Shown here: positions 33,189 to 45,015 of the stretch, piece after piece | Layout of the letters: every line of letters begins with the position of its first letter | Position numbering within the stretch: position 1 is the first letter of the stretch | Assembly: GCA_016802295.1 (NCBI GenBank) | Contig: JAESIW010000207.1 | Span: forward strand, 17,978 to 81,977 | DNA length: 64,000 bases | Direction: 5' to 3' | DNA from: Brachionus rotundiformis | Taxonomy: Eukaryota; Rotifera; Eurotatoria; Ploima; Brachionidae | Made by a program: the position numbers and the translations under genes | The notes under the pieces: model-generated | Databases searched by the model: none | Seen by the model: the letters and a program-made list of their open reading frames with translations, nothing else | Told to the model about the DNA's origin: nothing

Positions 33189-33554
33189 GTATAATAGGNN
33201 NNNNNNNNNNNNNNNNNNNNNNNNNNNNNNNNNNNNNNNNNNNNNNNNNNNNNNNNNNNNNNNNNNNNNNNNNNNNNNNNNNNNNNNNNNNNNNNNNNNN
33301 NNNNNNNNNNNNNNNNNNNNNNNNNNNNNNNNNNNNNNNNNNNNNNNNNNNNNNNNNNNNNNNNNNNNNNNNNNNNNNNNNNNNNNNNNNNNNNNNNNNN
33401 NNNNNNNNNNNNNNNNNNNNNNNNNNNNNNNNNNNNNNNNNNNNNNNNNNNNNNNNNNNNNNNNNNNNNNNNNNNNNNNNNNNNNNNNNNNNNNNNNNNN
33501 NNNNNNNNNNNNNNNNNNNNNNNNNNNNNNNNNNNNNNNNNNNNNNNNNNNNNN
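33189..33554. other. assembly gap and unresolved insertion
   Basis: Ten bases (GTATAATAGG) and 356 N interrupt sequence that is continuous in copy 2 (at 38267). ATT is repeated on both sides. Either an element is inserted here or the scaffold is misjoined. Frames of unknown residues across it are not genes. Confidence 0.9.
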
Positions 33555-34439
33555 ATTTAGTATGTAAAAAACACTGTTTAGTCAGTAGAACCCTCTCTTC
33601 AAACATTATAACAACCATTAGATAGATCAAAAAGCCTACTCATTAAAAGGTATAAGTAAAAATCCACAGTGTAGTTATTAAAAGCCAGTATTTAAATACA
33701 AGATCATACACAGTTGCTTTTTATATATATCTATTTCTGAGTAAGCTTTCTGTTCTATTTAATGGTGGATTTAATGTTTGAAGAGTTGGTTTTACTTACT
33801 ACACATTTTTTTTACATACTTCATGTATTTTTTTGACAATTCTGAAAAATAATTTATTATTATTTATGCTGGCGTCAAAACCTTTTTTTTAGTTATGAAT
33901 TTTGATATGATATTGTCATCCAATAAACCATAACCTTTTAAAATGGGATTAAAAATTAGAGAATAAAACCTTAAATTTAAGTCAGAAAAAATCTTTTCTA
34001 TTATTATAATCCCTTTTGTAATTAACATAATTTTTCAATTTAGAAATGTCATTAAATATTCTTATGAGTTTTTTGTTTTTTAAACAGAAAAAATGTCCCA
34101 AAACTCAAAATTGAGAATTTAGAAAGCAGACAAACAAAAGCTCTCCCTGCAACTAATCTTATTTGATTTTAAATTGTATCTGGAAAGACATGAAATTAGA
34201 ACGCTTAAATGAAGATTTTTCTGCAAACAAGATAAATTGCAATTTAGAAAATCAAATGCCGCCAATGGTACACCACTAAACAGCAGCCTATATTAGTCGA
34301 TCTACAGCTCTGCGGTCTCTTCATCCCCTTCGTATTTATTTTTCAGTACAGGCCAATGTCAATATTTTCCTCATTAAATAGCTCATGCGTATGTCAGTAC
34401 ACAATCAACTTATACAGAATGTTTCAGCTTCTGGTACAC

Positions 34440-35104
34440 AGATGATAATATTTTTAATATAAAATTGCACTTGATTAAGTCAAAAGGGGCTAGCTTAGCG
34501 GTAAACATCATTGGTATCAGGGAAACTTGACTTGACAAGAGCTTTAGTGCAGAGTTGAACGAATATTAGCTTTTAAGGAAGAACCGCACTGATAATAAGA
34601 GAGGCGTAGATATTTGCTTGTATATTAAGTCCGAAGCATTTAGTTCTTCCGAAGCTAGTTTTCTCGACAACAGGTTTGAGAAGTTATGGGGACCTATGAA
34701 AATGAAAAATGAGAAACAACTCTTATTTAGTTTCATTTATAAATAGCCTTCTCAAACATCTCAAACTGTCTGCCGAAACTAATATTTAATTTGCAAATTC
34801 AATTCTAATATCAAGAAGCGGAAAGTATTCGAGAATTATATTCATGGGTACACTTCAACTTACCGCAGATCAAGTGAAACATAAATGGCGCACCTCTGCT
34901 TCAGGATGCATCATCTAAGTGTAACCATGTTGGTATTACCATTAGAAATACAAAGTTTGTGCAAATGGCGAAAGAACAGAGTTCTTTTATAATAAACAGC
35001 CAAAAAGTCATCTGGACTTCGAATATTAAGATATGCCCTCAACTTTTTGACAATGATTTAAAATTAAATTTTTTCGAGAAGATACACTTAAAAAATTCCT
35101 CCAA
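34440..35104 (+). pseudogene. LINE endonuclease-domain fragment, copy 1
   Basis: With several frame changes the plus strand gives IIGIRETXLDKSFS (the apurinic-type endonuclease 'TETWL' region), DNKRGVDICLYIK, FEKLWGPMKMKNEKQLLFS, and YIHGYT at the place of the usual GDFN. It stops with the duplication at 35104. It is a dead piece of a non-LTR retrotransposon; the enzyme would nick target DNA. Confidence 0.55.
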
Positions 35105-35129
35105 CATCTGGACTTAATTATATAATTAA

Positions 35130-35740
35130 TATATATAATTTTGTAAAAAATTTCCAAATATTAATTATAATAAATAGTTTTATATATCAATCACTATTAA
35201 TTTTTAAATTCTAAATAAAAACATATTCAGTTTGATTACAAAAAATTCCGAAAAACAATTATGAAAATTTTCTAAATTTAGCCATCTTTCATGTTTATTT
35301 TTGGCCGAAATTAATTTCCGCAAATTTTTCTTTTTTTTTTATTTAAATGTATTGGCTGGGTTGGTGGAGGTAAAAAAATTTCTTGTCTTTTTTCATCTGT
35401 CATTTCTATCAATTAAACTAATTTCATTGATAATTTTAATTAGTTTTTAAATGCATTTAAAAAGATTTTTTCATAATTTGTTTAAAAATCAATTTTTCTG
35501 CTAAAAATACTTAAATTAATAAAATTAGTACTAATCTTTCTCTATTCTGATAAATAAATATTTAAAATTACATTGATTTTTACAAAATATGTTTATTTAT
35601 TAAAGTAAATCGTTTTTTATTAAATTTATCTTTAAATATTTGAATTTCTAACAAGGAATATGTCAAATTTAAAATCGATTGAGATTAGTTGTCGATAATT
35701 TAATCTTTTTTTGAAAAAGGTTTTCAATTTCAAATTTCAT
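35130..35740. repeat. copy of the 3' flank of the AAA-ATPase/nuclease gene
   Basis: Closely matches 44430-45015, with scattered differences. The match begins in the last codons of the gene ending at 44996 and runs downstream of it. It lies between the two segmental copies. Includes a frameshifted version of the small ORF 44499-44708. Confidence 0.75.
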
Positions 35741-36726
35741 ATCAAAATCATGGCTTAACCTTCATACAGTTTTAATCTAGTTAAAATTGACACGAAATTT
35801 TCGTTCGTAGAAAAAAAATTCTTCAATAGATAATTAAAAGTAATTGATTGTTTAATAGAGTAGATATTATTCATTAAAATAATAATATTTTGATTTTTGA
35901 CAATTAAAGTTAAAAAAAACCTTTAAAATAAAATTCATTTCTTAATTGATTAATTAAAAAATTTTGTTTTTTGAATCATACTACACAAATTAACTTAAAA
36001 CAGATCAACTTTAATACTTTTATCATTCGATAACCAAAAAAATCAAGTTGATTATACTCATAATGATGTCGAAAAAATTGAAAAATTTAAAACATAACGA
36101 GAAAAAAATGCAGTTTTTTAAAATTTAATTTTAAAAAAAAGCTTAAATTAAATATTCTTAAATATTAACAGAATCAAAGTGTCAATTAGAAAAAATTTTG
36201 ATTTTTTTATTAAGAGGAAGTATATTTTTCATTAAAAATTTAATATTATTAACATCGAAAAAAAATTTTTATTTTAACACTAGAAGAACCAAACGAGTCA
36301 ATTTGACTGGTTTTAAAAAATTTAAAATCCTAGTATCTTTTGTACATATTCTAGTGTAAATCAATCTTTCAGGAATTATTTAGATTTTATTTCTATAATT
36401 AAGGAAAAGTTTAATTTATAATAAAATAGCATATTTAAAATATATATTTTGGATTAAAAATTACGAAATAATGCTTGCTGCTTCTAGTGTTAAGATGAAA
36501 AATTAATCTACAAACAATAATTAAAAACTCAATTAAATTTATTTTTCTAAATTTTTAAGGAATTTATGAAGCCTCTGAGATTTGTCCTATGCTCAAAAAA
36601 GACTAACTTTTTTAAATTTTTGACAATGCATGGACTCATTTGAAGATTTTAAAAATAAAAAAAAAATTTTATTTACATATAAAACAAAATCAATTTTAAA
36701 ATGTTAATTAAAAATAAAGTATCATT
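35741..36726. other. AT-rich spacer
   Basis: No gene seen. It contains a pair of short inverted motifs (AACACTAGAAGAACC near 36279 and TTCTAGTGTTAAG near 36482) that may bound a small element of about 210 bases. Confidence 0.35.
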
Positions 36727-36818
36727 TAATATTGCTTCTAAATTAGTGACCATTCAGACCTAAAATTGTTGAAAAATAAAAATTGTTTTATTTGAACTTT
36801 TATTAAAAATTAGTATTG

Positions 36819-37757
36819 TTAATAATTTTGATTAAAGAAATAATAAATTAAAATAATAATGTAACGATTGAATAAAGAATCAAAATCTTTACCATTTTGT
36901 GTCGTAATGGGTCTCATTAATCTTTGATTTTCAATAAGAGGAACTAGCAATTGTTGATTTAGTCTTTCGATCCTAGCTTGTAATACATTAAGTTCATCGC
37001 GATGCTGATCCCTCTCTTCACGAATTGTTTCATGGAAACTTGAAATTACTTGGATAAATTCCTGAGTTTGTGATTGTGTATTTTGTTGTTGATCTCTTTG
37101 TAGTTGAAGTTGCTGTTGAAATTGGTCTGCTTGTATTTTAATTTGATCTCTTTGTAGTTGAAGTTGCTGTTGAAATTGGTCTCTTTGTAGTTGAAGTTGC
37201 TGTTGAAATTGGTCTGCTTGTATTTTAATTTGATCTCTTTGTAGTTGAAGTTGCTGTTGAAATTGGTCTGTTTGTAGTTGAAGTTGCTGTTGAAATTGGT
37301 CTGCTTGTATTTTAATTTGATCTCTTTGTAGTTGAAGTTGCTGTTGAAATTGGTCTGTTTGTAGTTGAAGTTGCTGTTGAAATTGGTCTGCTTGTATTTT
37401 AATTTGATCTCTTTGTAGTTGAAGTTGCTGTTGAAATTGGTCTGTTTGTAGTTGAAGTTGCTGTTGAAATTGGTCTGCTTGTATTTTAATTTGATCTCTT
37501 TGTAGTTGAAGTTGCTGTTGAAATTGGTCTGTTTGTAGTTGAAGTTGCTGTTGAAATTGGTCTGCTTGTATTTTAATTTGATCTCTTTGTAGTTGAAGTT
37601 GCTGTTGAAATTGGTCTGTTTGTAGTTGAAGTTGCTGTTGAAATTGGTCTGCTTGTATTTTAATTTGATCTCTTTGTAGTTGAAGTTGCTGTTGAAATTG
37701 GTCTGAAAGAGTCGAGTCGCTAGTTTGTTCCGTGAACTGCGTTTTTTTTTCTGACAT
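36819..37757 (-). CDS. glutamine-rich coiled-coil repeat protein, long copy (312 aa)
   Basis: Same ends as the 167-aa copy, but the centre has a 29-residue unit of 7+11+11 (DQIKIQA, DQFQQQLQLQT, DQFQQQLQLQR) repeated many times. The length difference is 145 residues, exactly five units. The array is almost perfect at DNA level (87-base unit), which points to recent expansion or selection for frame. Start at ATG 37757. As in the short copy, a splice donor may lie at the GGTAAAG near 36891. No known family; candidate structural or scaffold protein, or a tandem-repeat gene carried by a mobile segment. Confidence 0.6.
   Translation of the reverse strand: MSEKKTQFTEQTSDSTLSDQFQQQLQLQRDQIKIQADQFQQQLQLQTDQFQQQLQLQRDQIKIQADQFQQQLQLQTDQFQQQLQLQRDQIKIQADQFQQQLQLQTDQFQQQLQLQRDQIKIQADQFQQQLQLQTDQFQQQLQLQRDQIKIQADQFQQQLQLQTDQFQQQLQLQRDQIKIQADQFQQQLQLQRDQFQQQLQLQRDQIKIQADQFQQQLQLQRDQQQNTQSQTQEFIQVISSFHETIREERDQHRDELNVLQARIERLNQQLLVPLIENQRLMRPITTQNGKDFDSLFNRYIIILIYYFFNQNY
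37085..37705 (-). repeat. 87-base tandem repeat array within the coiled-coil gene
   Basis: Units differ at few bases, e.g. GGTCTGTTTG versus GGTCTCTTTG. The first copy of the gene has five fewer units. Because 87 is a multiple of three, expansion keeps the frame. Confidence 0.85.
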
Positions 37758-39149
37758 TCTTTGCTTGTAAAAAAAATTGGTTAAATAAATTTTTTTTTAG
37801 ATTGTTTAGAAGGGTCTCGAAAAAAATTAAAAAAAGTTTGTAAATTTATTTCAAATCTTAAACAGTTAATAGAGATTGTGACTATAAATTCGAATGTTCG
37901 TATTACATCACAAATTTAGTCTTTTTCAGCAATATAATGCCTTAACACAGAAAATATTAGATTTTATATACTAAAAATGAACCGAATAAAGCCAATATGA
38001 TCAGTCATTTTAATTGACCTTCTGTACATTTTTTGTTTTCATATAGTCAAATTGAAATGTTTATACATTTTAAACTTAGTTTTTTTTACTTTTTAAAACA
38101 ATATGTTATACTAATTATGAGTAAAATGAGAAAAAGGCAAACAGAATGAACATTTACATTTATTAATGGACAATGTATTATTTTTTGTCTTAAACGGTAG
38201 ATGAATAAATTTAAAAAAAAATTATTGAGCAAAATACATATTTTATTTAATTTTCTTGTTATGTATTTAGTATGTAAAAAACACTGTTTAGTCAGTAGAA
38301 CCCTCTCTTCAAACATTATAACAACCATTAGATAGATCAAAAAGCCTACTCATTAAAAGGTATAAGTAAAAATCCACAGTGTAGTTATTAAAAGCCAGTA
38401 TTTAAATACAAGATCATACACAGTTGCTTTTTATATATATCTATTTCTGAGTAAGCTTTCTGTTCTATTTAATGGTGGATTTAATGTTTGAAGAGTTGGT
38501 TTTACTTACTACACATTTTTTTTACATACTTCATGTATTTTTTTGACAATTCTGAAAAATAATTTATTATTATTTATGCTGGCGTCAAAACCTTTTTTTT
38601 AGTTATGAATTTTGATATGATATTGTCATCCAATAAACCATAACCTTTTAAAATGGGATTAAAAATTAGAGAATAAAACCTTAAATTTAAGTCAGAAAAA
38701 ATCTTTTCTATTATTATAATCCCTTTTGTAATTAACATAATTTTTCAATTTAGAAATGTCATTAAATATTCTTATGAGTTTTTTGTTTTTTAAACAGAAA
38801 AAATGTCCCAAAACTCAAAATTGAGAATTTAGAAAGCAGACAAACAAAAGCTCTCCCTGCAACTAATCTTATTTGATTTTAAATTGTATCTGGAAAGACA
38901 TGAAATTAGAACGCTTAAATGAAGATTTTTCTGCAAACAAGATAAATTGCAATTTAGAAAATCAAATGCCGCCAATGGTACACCACTAAACAGCAGCCTA
39001 TATTAGTCGATCTACAGCTCTGCGGTCTCTTCATCCCCTTCGTATTTATTTTTCAGTACAGGCCAATGTCAATATTTTCCTCATTAAATAGCTCATGCGT
39101 ATGTCAGTACACAATCAACTTATACAGAATGTTTCAGCTTCTGGTACAC

Positions 39150-39920
39150 AGATGATAATATTTTTAATATAAAATTGCACTTGATTAAGTCAAAAGGGGC
39201 TAGCTTAGCGGTAAACATCATTGGTATCAGGGAAACTTGACTTGACAAGAGCTTTAGTGCAGAGTTGAACGAATATTAGCTTTTAAGGAAGAACCGCACT
39301 GATAATAAGAGAGGCGTAGATATTTGCTTGTATATTAAGTCCGAAGCATTTAGTTCTTCCGAAGCTAGTTTTCTCGACAACAGGTTTGAGAAGTTATGGG
39401 GACCTATGAAAATGAAAAATGAGAAACAACTCTTATTTAGTTTCATTTATAAATAGCCTTCTCAAACATCTCAAACTGTCTGCCGAAACTAATATTTAAT
39501 TTGCAAATTCAATTCTAATATCAAGAAGCGGAAAGTATTCGAGAATTATATTCATGGGTACACTTCAACTTACCGCAGATCAAGTGAAACATAAATGGCG
39601 CACCTCTGCTTCAGGATGCATCATCTAAGTGTAACCATGTTGGTATTACCATTAGAAATACAAAGTTTGTGCAAATGGCGAAAGAACAGAGTTCTTTTAT
39701 AATAAACAGCCAAAAAGTCATCTGGACTTCGAATATTAAGATATGCCCTCAACTTTTTGACAATGATTTAAAATTAAATTTTTTCGAGAAGATACACTTA
39801 AAAAATTCCTCCAAAGACTTTTACTTCAATCTTCTCAATCATTCATTCACTTTCGTAGAGGCCGCCAAGTTTTTCCTCAAAAGATGGAATATAATGAGAC
39901 TAAACCCGAATCAATTATGA
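39150..39920 (+). pseudogene. LINE endonuclease-domain fragment, copy 2
   Basis: Same content as 34440-35104 but extends past the duplication end into 39669-39920 (NSSKDFYFNLLNHSFTFVEA). That shows copy 2 is the longer, probably original, segment. Broken by stops. Confidence 0.55.
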
Positions 39921-40386
39921 TAAAATTCTAAAATTACCACTCCATTCTCAAAAGAGGCGAGCTTTTATCTGTAATTGTATCGATTGGCAAAGTGAACAAT
40001 ATCTTTTCAAAAATAAGTTTCAATAAAACCAAAAAAAAAGCTTCTATTAAAAAAAGTAAACCGTTCCTGTTTGTTAATTTAGTTAAACCAAGTTGACCGT
40101 TGAACATTATCTATTATTATTTTTACTCTAAATTTTCATATCAAATTAGATTTCAAATTAGTTGAAAATAAAATTTTTAATTGATATCAAAATAAATCTA
40201 CTCACAATAAAATATGAAAGATATTTTTGAAAATGTCTTATTTACTATCGTAAGCATAAACGATTGATACAGATACTTAATGATATTTATTTTTGCTAAT
40301 CTTGTTAATTTTTGGAACTTTATAGAGATACATTTAAATTTGCAATTGTTTGAGTACCAGAAGTCCAGAACTTTATTCATTCAATA

Positions 40387-40640
40387 AATCTGTAAATCAA
40401 TAAACATGGTAATCTCATTTATAAATAAAATTAAATTTGAAATGTCTTCAAAACTAGCTTTGCTATATTCACATGAACTAAAAAATTTATGTAATTCTTA
40501 CACTGTCACATTGATAGTCACTCAGATCTTGGTATGACAGTCTTGATTAAAGTGACCAAAAACAAAACAAAAGTGAAGAGACAAATACTTATTTTATTGA
40601 TTATTTAATTTATTTATTAAAACATTTAATTTTTTATTTT
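40387..40640 (+). pseudogene. laccase pseudogene fragment with internal deletion
   Basis: The left part matches 54451-54560 (ATCTGTAAAT, AAATTTGAAATG, CAAAACTAGCTTTGC). After GTAATTC it jumps to the counterpart of 54895-55010 (the HIDSHSD copper-site region), skipping about 335 bases. Shared bases CTTACACTG at the junction suggest a microhomology deletion. Substitutions and a lost base break the frame. It is a partial duplicate of the intact gene about 14 kb to the right. Confidence 0.75.
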
Positions 40641-41013
40641 TTGAAAATTAATAAATTTAAGGAATTTAATTTTTTTTCATATTTATTATTTTTAAACATA
40701 ATATCAGCATATATACTTTCTATAGAAAGCATTAAATCAAAAGGAATATGCGTAAGAATTAAAAAAAGAAGAAATTTTTCATCCTTAATATTTAAATCTC
40801 TATGTGTGAAGCGGTTAAGTTAAAACAATTTTTGAGAGATATAAACTTTTTTTTCTTGATCATTAATTATGATGAAAATTTTCAAAAACATTTTTAAATA
40901 CATAATTTTTGCAAAACTAAAAATCCAAAATATCCAATAAGAAACTGTTTATTTAAAAAAATAAATTTGAAAAAAACCGCCTAATTTAAATACTGTTTAT
41001 ACATGTTAAATAA

Positions 41014-42345
41014 TAATAATAATAATGATAATTGCTACGCTTATGCGTGAAGTCTGGATTAATCAGACTGTAAGCAATATTAGTAACTCAATATGTTATC
41101 TAGTTTTTTTTTTAAACAAGTCAATTGTTTTCGATTCGATTACCTCATTGTCAGTTTGTTCCAATCGCTAACAACTCTGTTAGTAAAAAAATTATACCTC
41201 GGTAAACAATTTTTTGTTAGTTCTCTTCTTAGTTTGTATCGATTACCTCTTGTATTATGTGTACTTACACCTTCCAAATGTTCGCTGTACCAACTTATCT
41301 CGTCAAGTCCATTCATTAACTTGTACATTTGTATTAGATCTCAGCGTCTCCTTCTTGTCGAAAGTGTTGTAAGATTCAGTTTTTTGAGTCTTTCTGAATA
41401 ACTTAGCTAACCGAATCCATTTATTTTTCGTGTAGCTCTTCTCTGTACTCTCTCAAGCGTATCAATATCTTTCTTCAGGTATGGATTCCAAACTGATACT
41501 GCATATTCGAGATGGGGCCGCACTAGACTTGTGTACAATTTTTTTATAATATTTGAATCATGATTACTGAAACCATTTAATACTTGCCCAAGAATTCTGT
41601 TTGCTCTTGCAGATGAAGCACATATTTGCTTAGACCATTTCATGTCGGAATTCTGTTCAGAAGCCTTCGTCAATTTGTGGACTTCATTTTTCTTTGATAT
41701 ATAATAATCCGTTCTTGGGTTGTTCCTAATAATATGCATTACTTCACATTTTTCAGTGTTAAGATTCATCGACCGTTCACTTTACCACTTGACAAGACTA
41801 TTTATATCATTTTGTAACTGCTCTTTCTTAAAATTTTCATTTAATTTATTGAATATGCAATATATCTTGCAGTCATCCGCATATTTTCTTGGGCAAGCTC
41901 AAACGTTATCAGGTCAACACTCTCCAAAAGGTTTGTAGTGCAAGATTTATTTGGAATAAATCCATGCTGGCATTTGTTAATTAATCTATTCTGGTTTAAG
42001 TGTCTAATTATAAATTTTCGTATGATTTTCTCAGTGATTCGGCATACAATCGATGTGAGTGAAACCGGTCTGTAGTTCTTCACTTTGCATCTATCACTTT
42101 TTTTAAAAATTGGAGTAATGTTTGCTCTCTTCCATATCTCTGGTAATGAACTTGTCCTTAGAGATTCCTTTATTATCAAGCATAGTGGCAGAGCAACTGC
42201 TTCTGCTGTTTTCTTTAGAAAGAATGGACTGACATTATCCACTCCTGCACTTTTTGACTCATCCAATTGACGAAGAGCTTCTAAAGTAACCATTTAAGTG
42301 ATTTCCTTCTCAATGTCTATATCGCAAGTGGCATTAGTTCTTTTC
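41014..42345 (-). pseudogene. CR1/L2-like LINE remnant: reverse transcriptase, internally deleted
   Basis: The minus strand gives the RT fingers (KSAGVDNVSPFFLKKTAE, IWKRANITPIFKKSDRCKVK, NYRPVSLTSIVCRITEK, NKCQHGFIPNKSCTTNLLE). Then about 80 residues of palm are missing, then YADDCKIY (catalytic YADD), SMNLNTEKCEVMHI, the thumb (LVRPHLEYAVSVWNPY) and the C-terminal PRYNFFTNRVVSDWN. A tail of AAT repeats near 41010-41030 (ATT on the element strand) marks the 3' end. It is 5'-truncated near 42345, with stops and frame changes. Confidence 0.8.
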
Positions 42346-43470
42346 AAAAAATTTTACTTACTGATCTCATCATCCATGTTAATAAATTTAAGTAAATAAA
42401 TTTTTTCATTTATCCCTGAAGGAGCTAGCGCTCTATACAGATTTACAAATAAATAATAATCATTTATTCTGGCCTTAAACATAGAAACAAAAATATAACA
42501 TTGAAAAAAAAATTTAATATCAAGTTAATATAATTCTTTTTAGAAAAAAAAATAATTCTTGGCTAAAAAATTTACGAGAAATTTTCTATGTCTGAATATG
42601 ACCAATTTGATACCAAGAAAGTCTCAACTTTAGTTCAGCTTTAACCCAGCTATTGAGCTTTCTCAAATTAAAAAATCGGATAAAGTAGTTTTGGAATCAC
42701 AGATAATCGGAAATACAAGTTATTAAGAGGGTATTAAAATTTTGTTACGTGATTTTGTAAGGGTTTTGTCAAAATTTTAGGGGCGTAACATAATGTTATC
42801 AGGCATTCATGGACTCTTACATTTAGTTACTCTTACATAGTTGGAGATAAGAAACATAGGCAATTTGAATGAATTGTGCTGTTTTCCATATCATATGGAA
42901 AACACTTTCAGTGAAAGTTTAAACTCATTTAAAGCTCTTAAAAATTCTCAATTATTTAATGAATTAGTTTAGAAGCTTAAAATAAAATAGATAATTTTAG
43001 TATACATAGTTACTGTAATTCCAAAAACATTTTCTATTCCTATTTTTGTTAAAAGAAAACTAAACGCCTTGACCACTGTGTAAGATATAGTAAAAAATTT
43101 GGTCTTATAAAGTTTTTATTAAAAAACCACAGAATAATCTACGCTTTGTTAAGTTTTTTCAACTTTACATAATCCATTCTTTAATCAAAAATTTGGTAAT
43201 TTAAAATCATTTACCACTTTTTTTTCTTCAAAAAAGAACATTCTAAAAGTCAGTAATTTAAAAGTAATTCCCTAAAAAATTTAATTATTTATTTTCTCTT
43301 TTTTCATATATTTTTTTCGTAAATAAAGAAATTACAGCTGCCCGTTTTAATTTCATTTCATAAAATTAAAAAAAATAAAAAACCTTTAAAAATTATTACT
43401 TTTCTATTTAAATGGCAAGTAGCATATAAGATATGCATGCGCTTATTCGTTATGAAGAAAGTGGAAAAAA
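42346..43470. other. AT-rich spacer
   Basis: No gene or clear repeat seen. Confidence 0.4.
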
Positions 43471-43479
43471 TTTTTATCT

Positions 43480-44260
43480 GTTATTACGGTAAACAATATC
43501 TTGGTTGAAAATGATGACGAAGATATCTTAATTGAACAATTTTATCAGTTTAGGCGAAGATACAAGAATTGTCAAATTTAAGGAATCAAAAATTTGTGTA
43601 AAAAAAAATTTAACTTAGATAACTACTTTTAAAAAATACAGTCCTAATATTTATTACATCATTTGTAAGAGTTCTATTAATGAAAGTAGACAAGATAACA
43701 ATAGGCTAATAAAAAATTCTCAAAAAAATTTTCTAGAAAATGCTGAAAAAGGTAGTGAAGGTTCTGATGGAGGTGATTTATCTCATCAAAAGAAGTTAAA
43801 TGAAAGAGATTCATTGATAGAAGATTTAAGAGAAAAGCTAGAAATTAAGGAAAAAGATTACCAAGAATTATTACAAAAGAATGAAACCTAAAAACAATTG
43901 ACAGGTAAATTCTTTTAAATTTTTTTTTTTTTAAAACCTGATAATGACTTTTAAAATTTGAGATCCATCATTTATACAAAATATCGTAGCATAGTGCGTG
44001 CAAAAAAAATATTGAGAAATTCGAAAATTTGGCTCGAAAACAACCCAAATTCTTGTACACCAAAGCTACCAAGGAATCTATATGCACAAAAAGTTAAATC
44101 GATCTTAAATAATGATTGAGCAAAAACAAAGTGGCAGAATTATATTTCAAGTGATGGCAAAAGCCCTTATTCCTCATACTGATGTTAGGGCTTAAAGTAC
44201 AGGAGCAAAAATGGATCAAAACAATCCAGCTCTATCTGCAAAAGATAAGAGTTTTATTCA
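43480..44260 (+). pseudogene. degenerate gene with a coiled-coil segment, unknown family
   Basis: Scraps in one direction: NIYYIICKSSINESRQ, a helix DSLIEDLREKLEIKEKDYQ, then IWLENNPNSCTPKLPRNLYA and KWQNYISSDGKSPYSS. The order (Lys/Glu-rich helix, then a C-terminal domain with WLENNP and LPRNLYAQKV) recalls BEN-domain-type proteins only vaguely. Multiple stops. Confidence 0.3.
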
Positions 44261-44429
44261 ATTTAAAAAAAAATTTTTTAATTATTTATCTTTTAAGATT
44301 TCCTGTTAGACCAGAACATTGGATTCAATGAATCAATGTACAAGCTTGTTCTATGCCTTATATAATCGAAATGTAAGAGCAATGTAAGGCAAAAAAAATT
44401 TGTTTTTATCTTTATTTATAGTATATAAT

Positions 44430-45015
44430 ATTTATAATTTTGTAATTTCCAAATATTAATTATAATAGATAGTCTTATACATAAATCACTATTAATTTTT
44501 AAATTCTAAATAAAAAAATATTCAGTTTCATTACAAAAAATTCCGAAAAACAATTATGAAAATTTTCTAAATTTAGCCATCTTCCATGTTTATTTTTGGC
44601 CGAAATTAATTTCCGCAAATTTTTTCTTTTTTTTTTATTTAAATGTATTGGCTGGGTTGGTGGAGGTAAAAAAATTTCTTGTCTTTTTTCATCTGTCATT
44701 TCTATCAATTAAACTAATTTCATTGATAATTTTAATTAGATTTTAAATGCATTTAAAAAGATTTTTTCATAATTTGTTTAAAAATCAATTTTTCTGCTAA
44801 AAATACTAAAATCTGCTAAAATTAATAAAATTAGTTCCTATTCTGATAAATAAATATTTAAAATAACATTTATTTTTACAAAATATGTTTATTTATTAAA
44901 GCAAATAGTTTTTTATTGAATTTATCTTTAAATATTTCAATTTCTAACAAGTAATATGTCAAATTTAAAATCGATTGAGATAAATTGTCGATAATTTAAT
45001 CTATTTTTGAAAAAG
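44430..45015. repeat. 3' flank of the AAA-ATPase/nuclease gene, second copy at 35130-35740
   Basis: See the 35130-35740 entry. This copy is attached to the complete gene. Confidence 0.75.
44499..44708 (-). CDS. small basic ORF downstream of the AAA-ATPase/nuclease gene
   Basis: 69 codons (MIEMTDEKRQEIFLPPPTQP, then lysine-rich). It is on the same strand as the large gene and about 290 bases downstream. In the copy at 35191-35410 a length change in a T run shifts the frame, so the ORF is either real and decayed there, or chance. No domain recognised. Confidence 0.25.
   Translation of the reverse strand: MIEMTDEKRQEIFLPPPTQPIHLNKKKRKNLRKLISAKNKHGRWLNLENFHNCFSEFFVMKLNIFLFRI

Larger units (their letters stand above)
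32084..35104. repeat. segmental duplication, copy 1 (contains the assembly gap)
   Basis: Matches 36727-39814 in the same orientation. The offset is 4643 at the left, 5078-5079 after the coding repeat array and 4710 after the gap, so the copies differ mainly by five 87-base units and by an insertion at the gap. It carries the coiled-coil gene and a LINE endonuclease fragment. Confidence 0.85.
36727..39814. repeat. segmental duplication, copy 2
   Basis: Second copy of 32084-35104, without the gap insertion and with the longer coding repeat. The junction at the right end is clear: both share ...TTCCTCCAA and then diverge. Confidence 0.85.

Noticed and set aside
33007..33630. Long ORFs across the N run on both strands
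   Set aside because: They consist of unknown bases and exist only because N has no stop codons.
34490..34560. tRNA-like A box (TAGCTTAGCGGTAAA)
   Set aside because: No matching B box or cloverleaf; the sequence is coding in the LINE endonuclease fragment and recurs in the second copy of the duplication.
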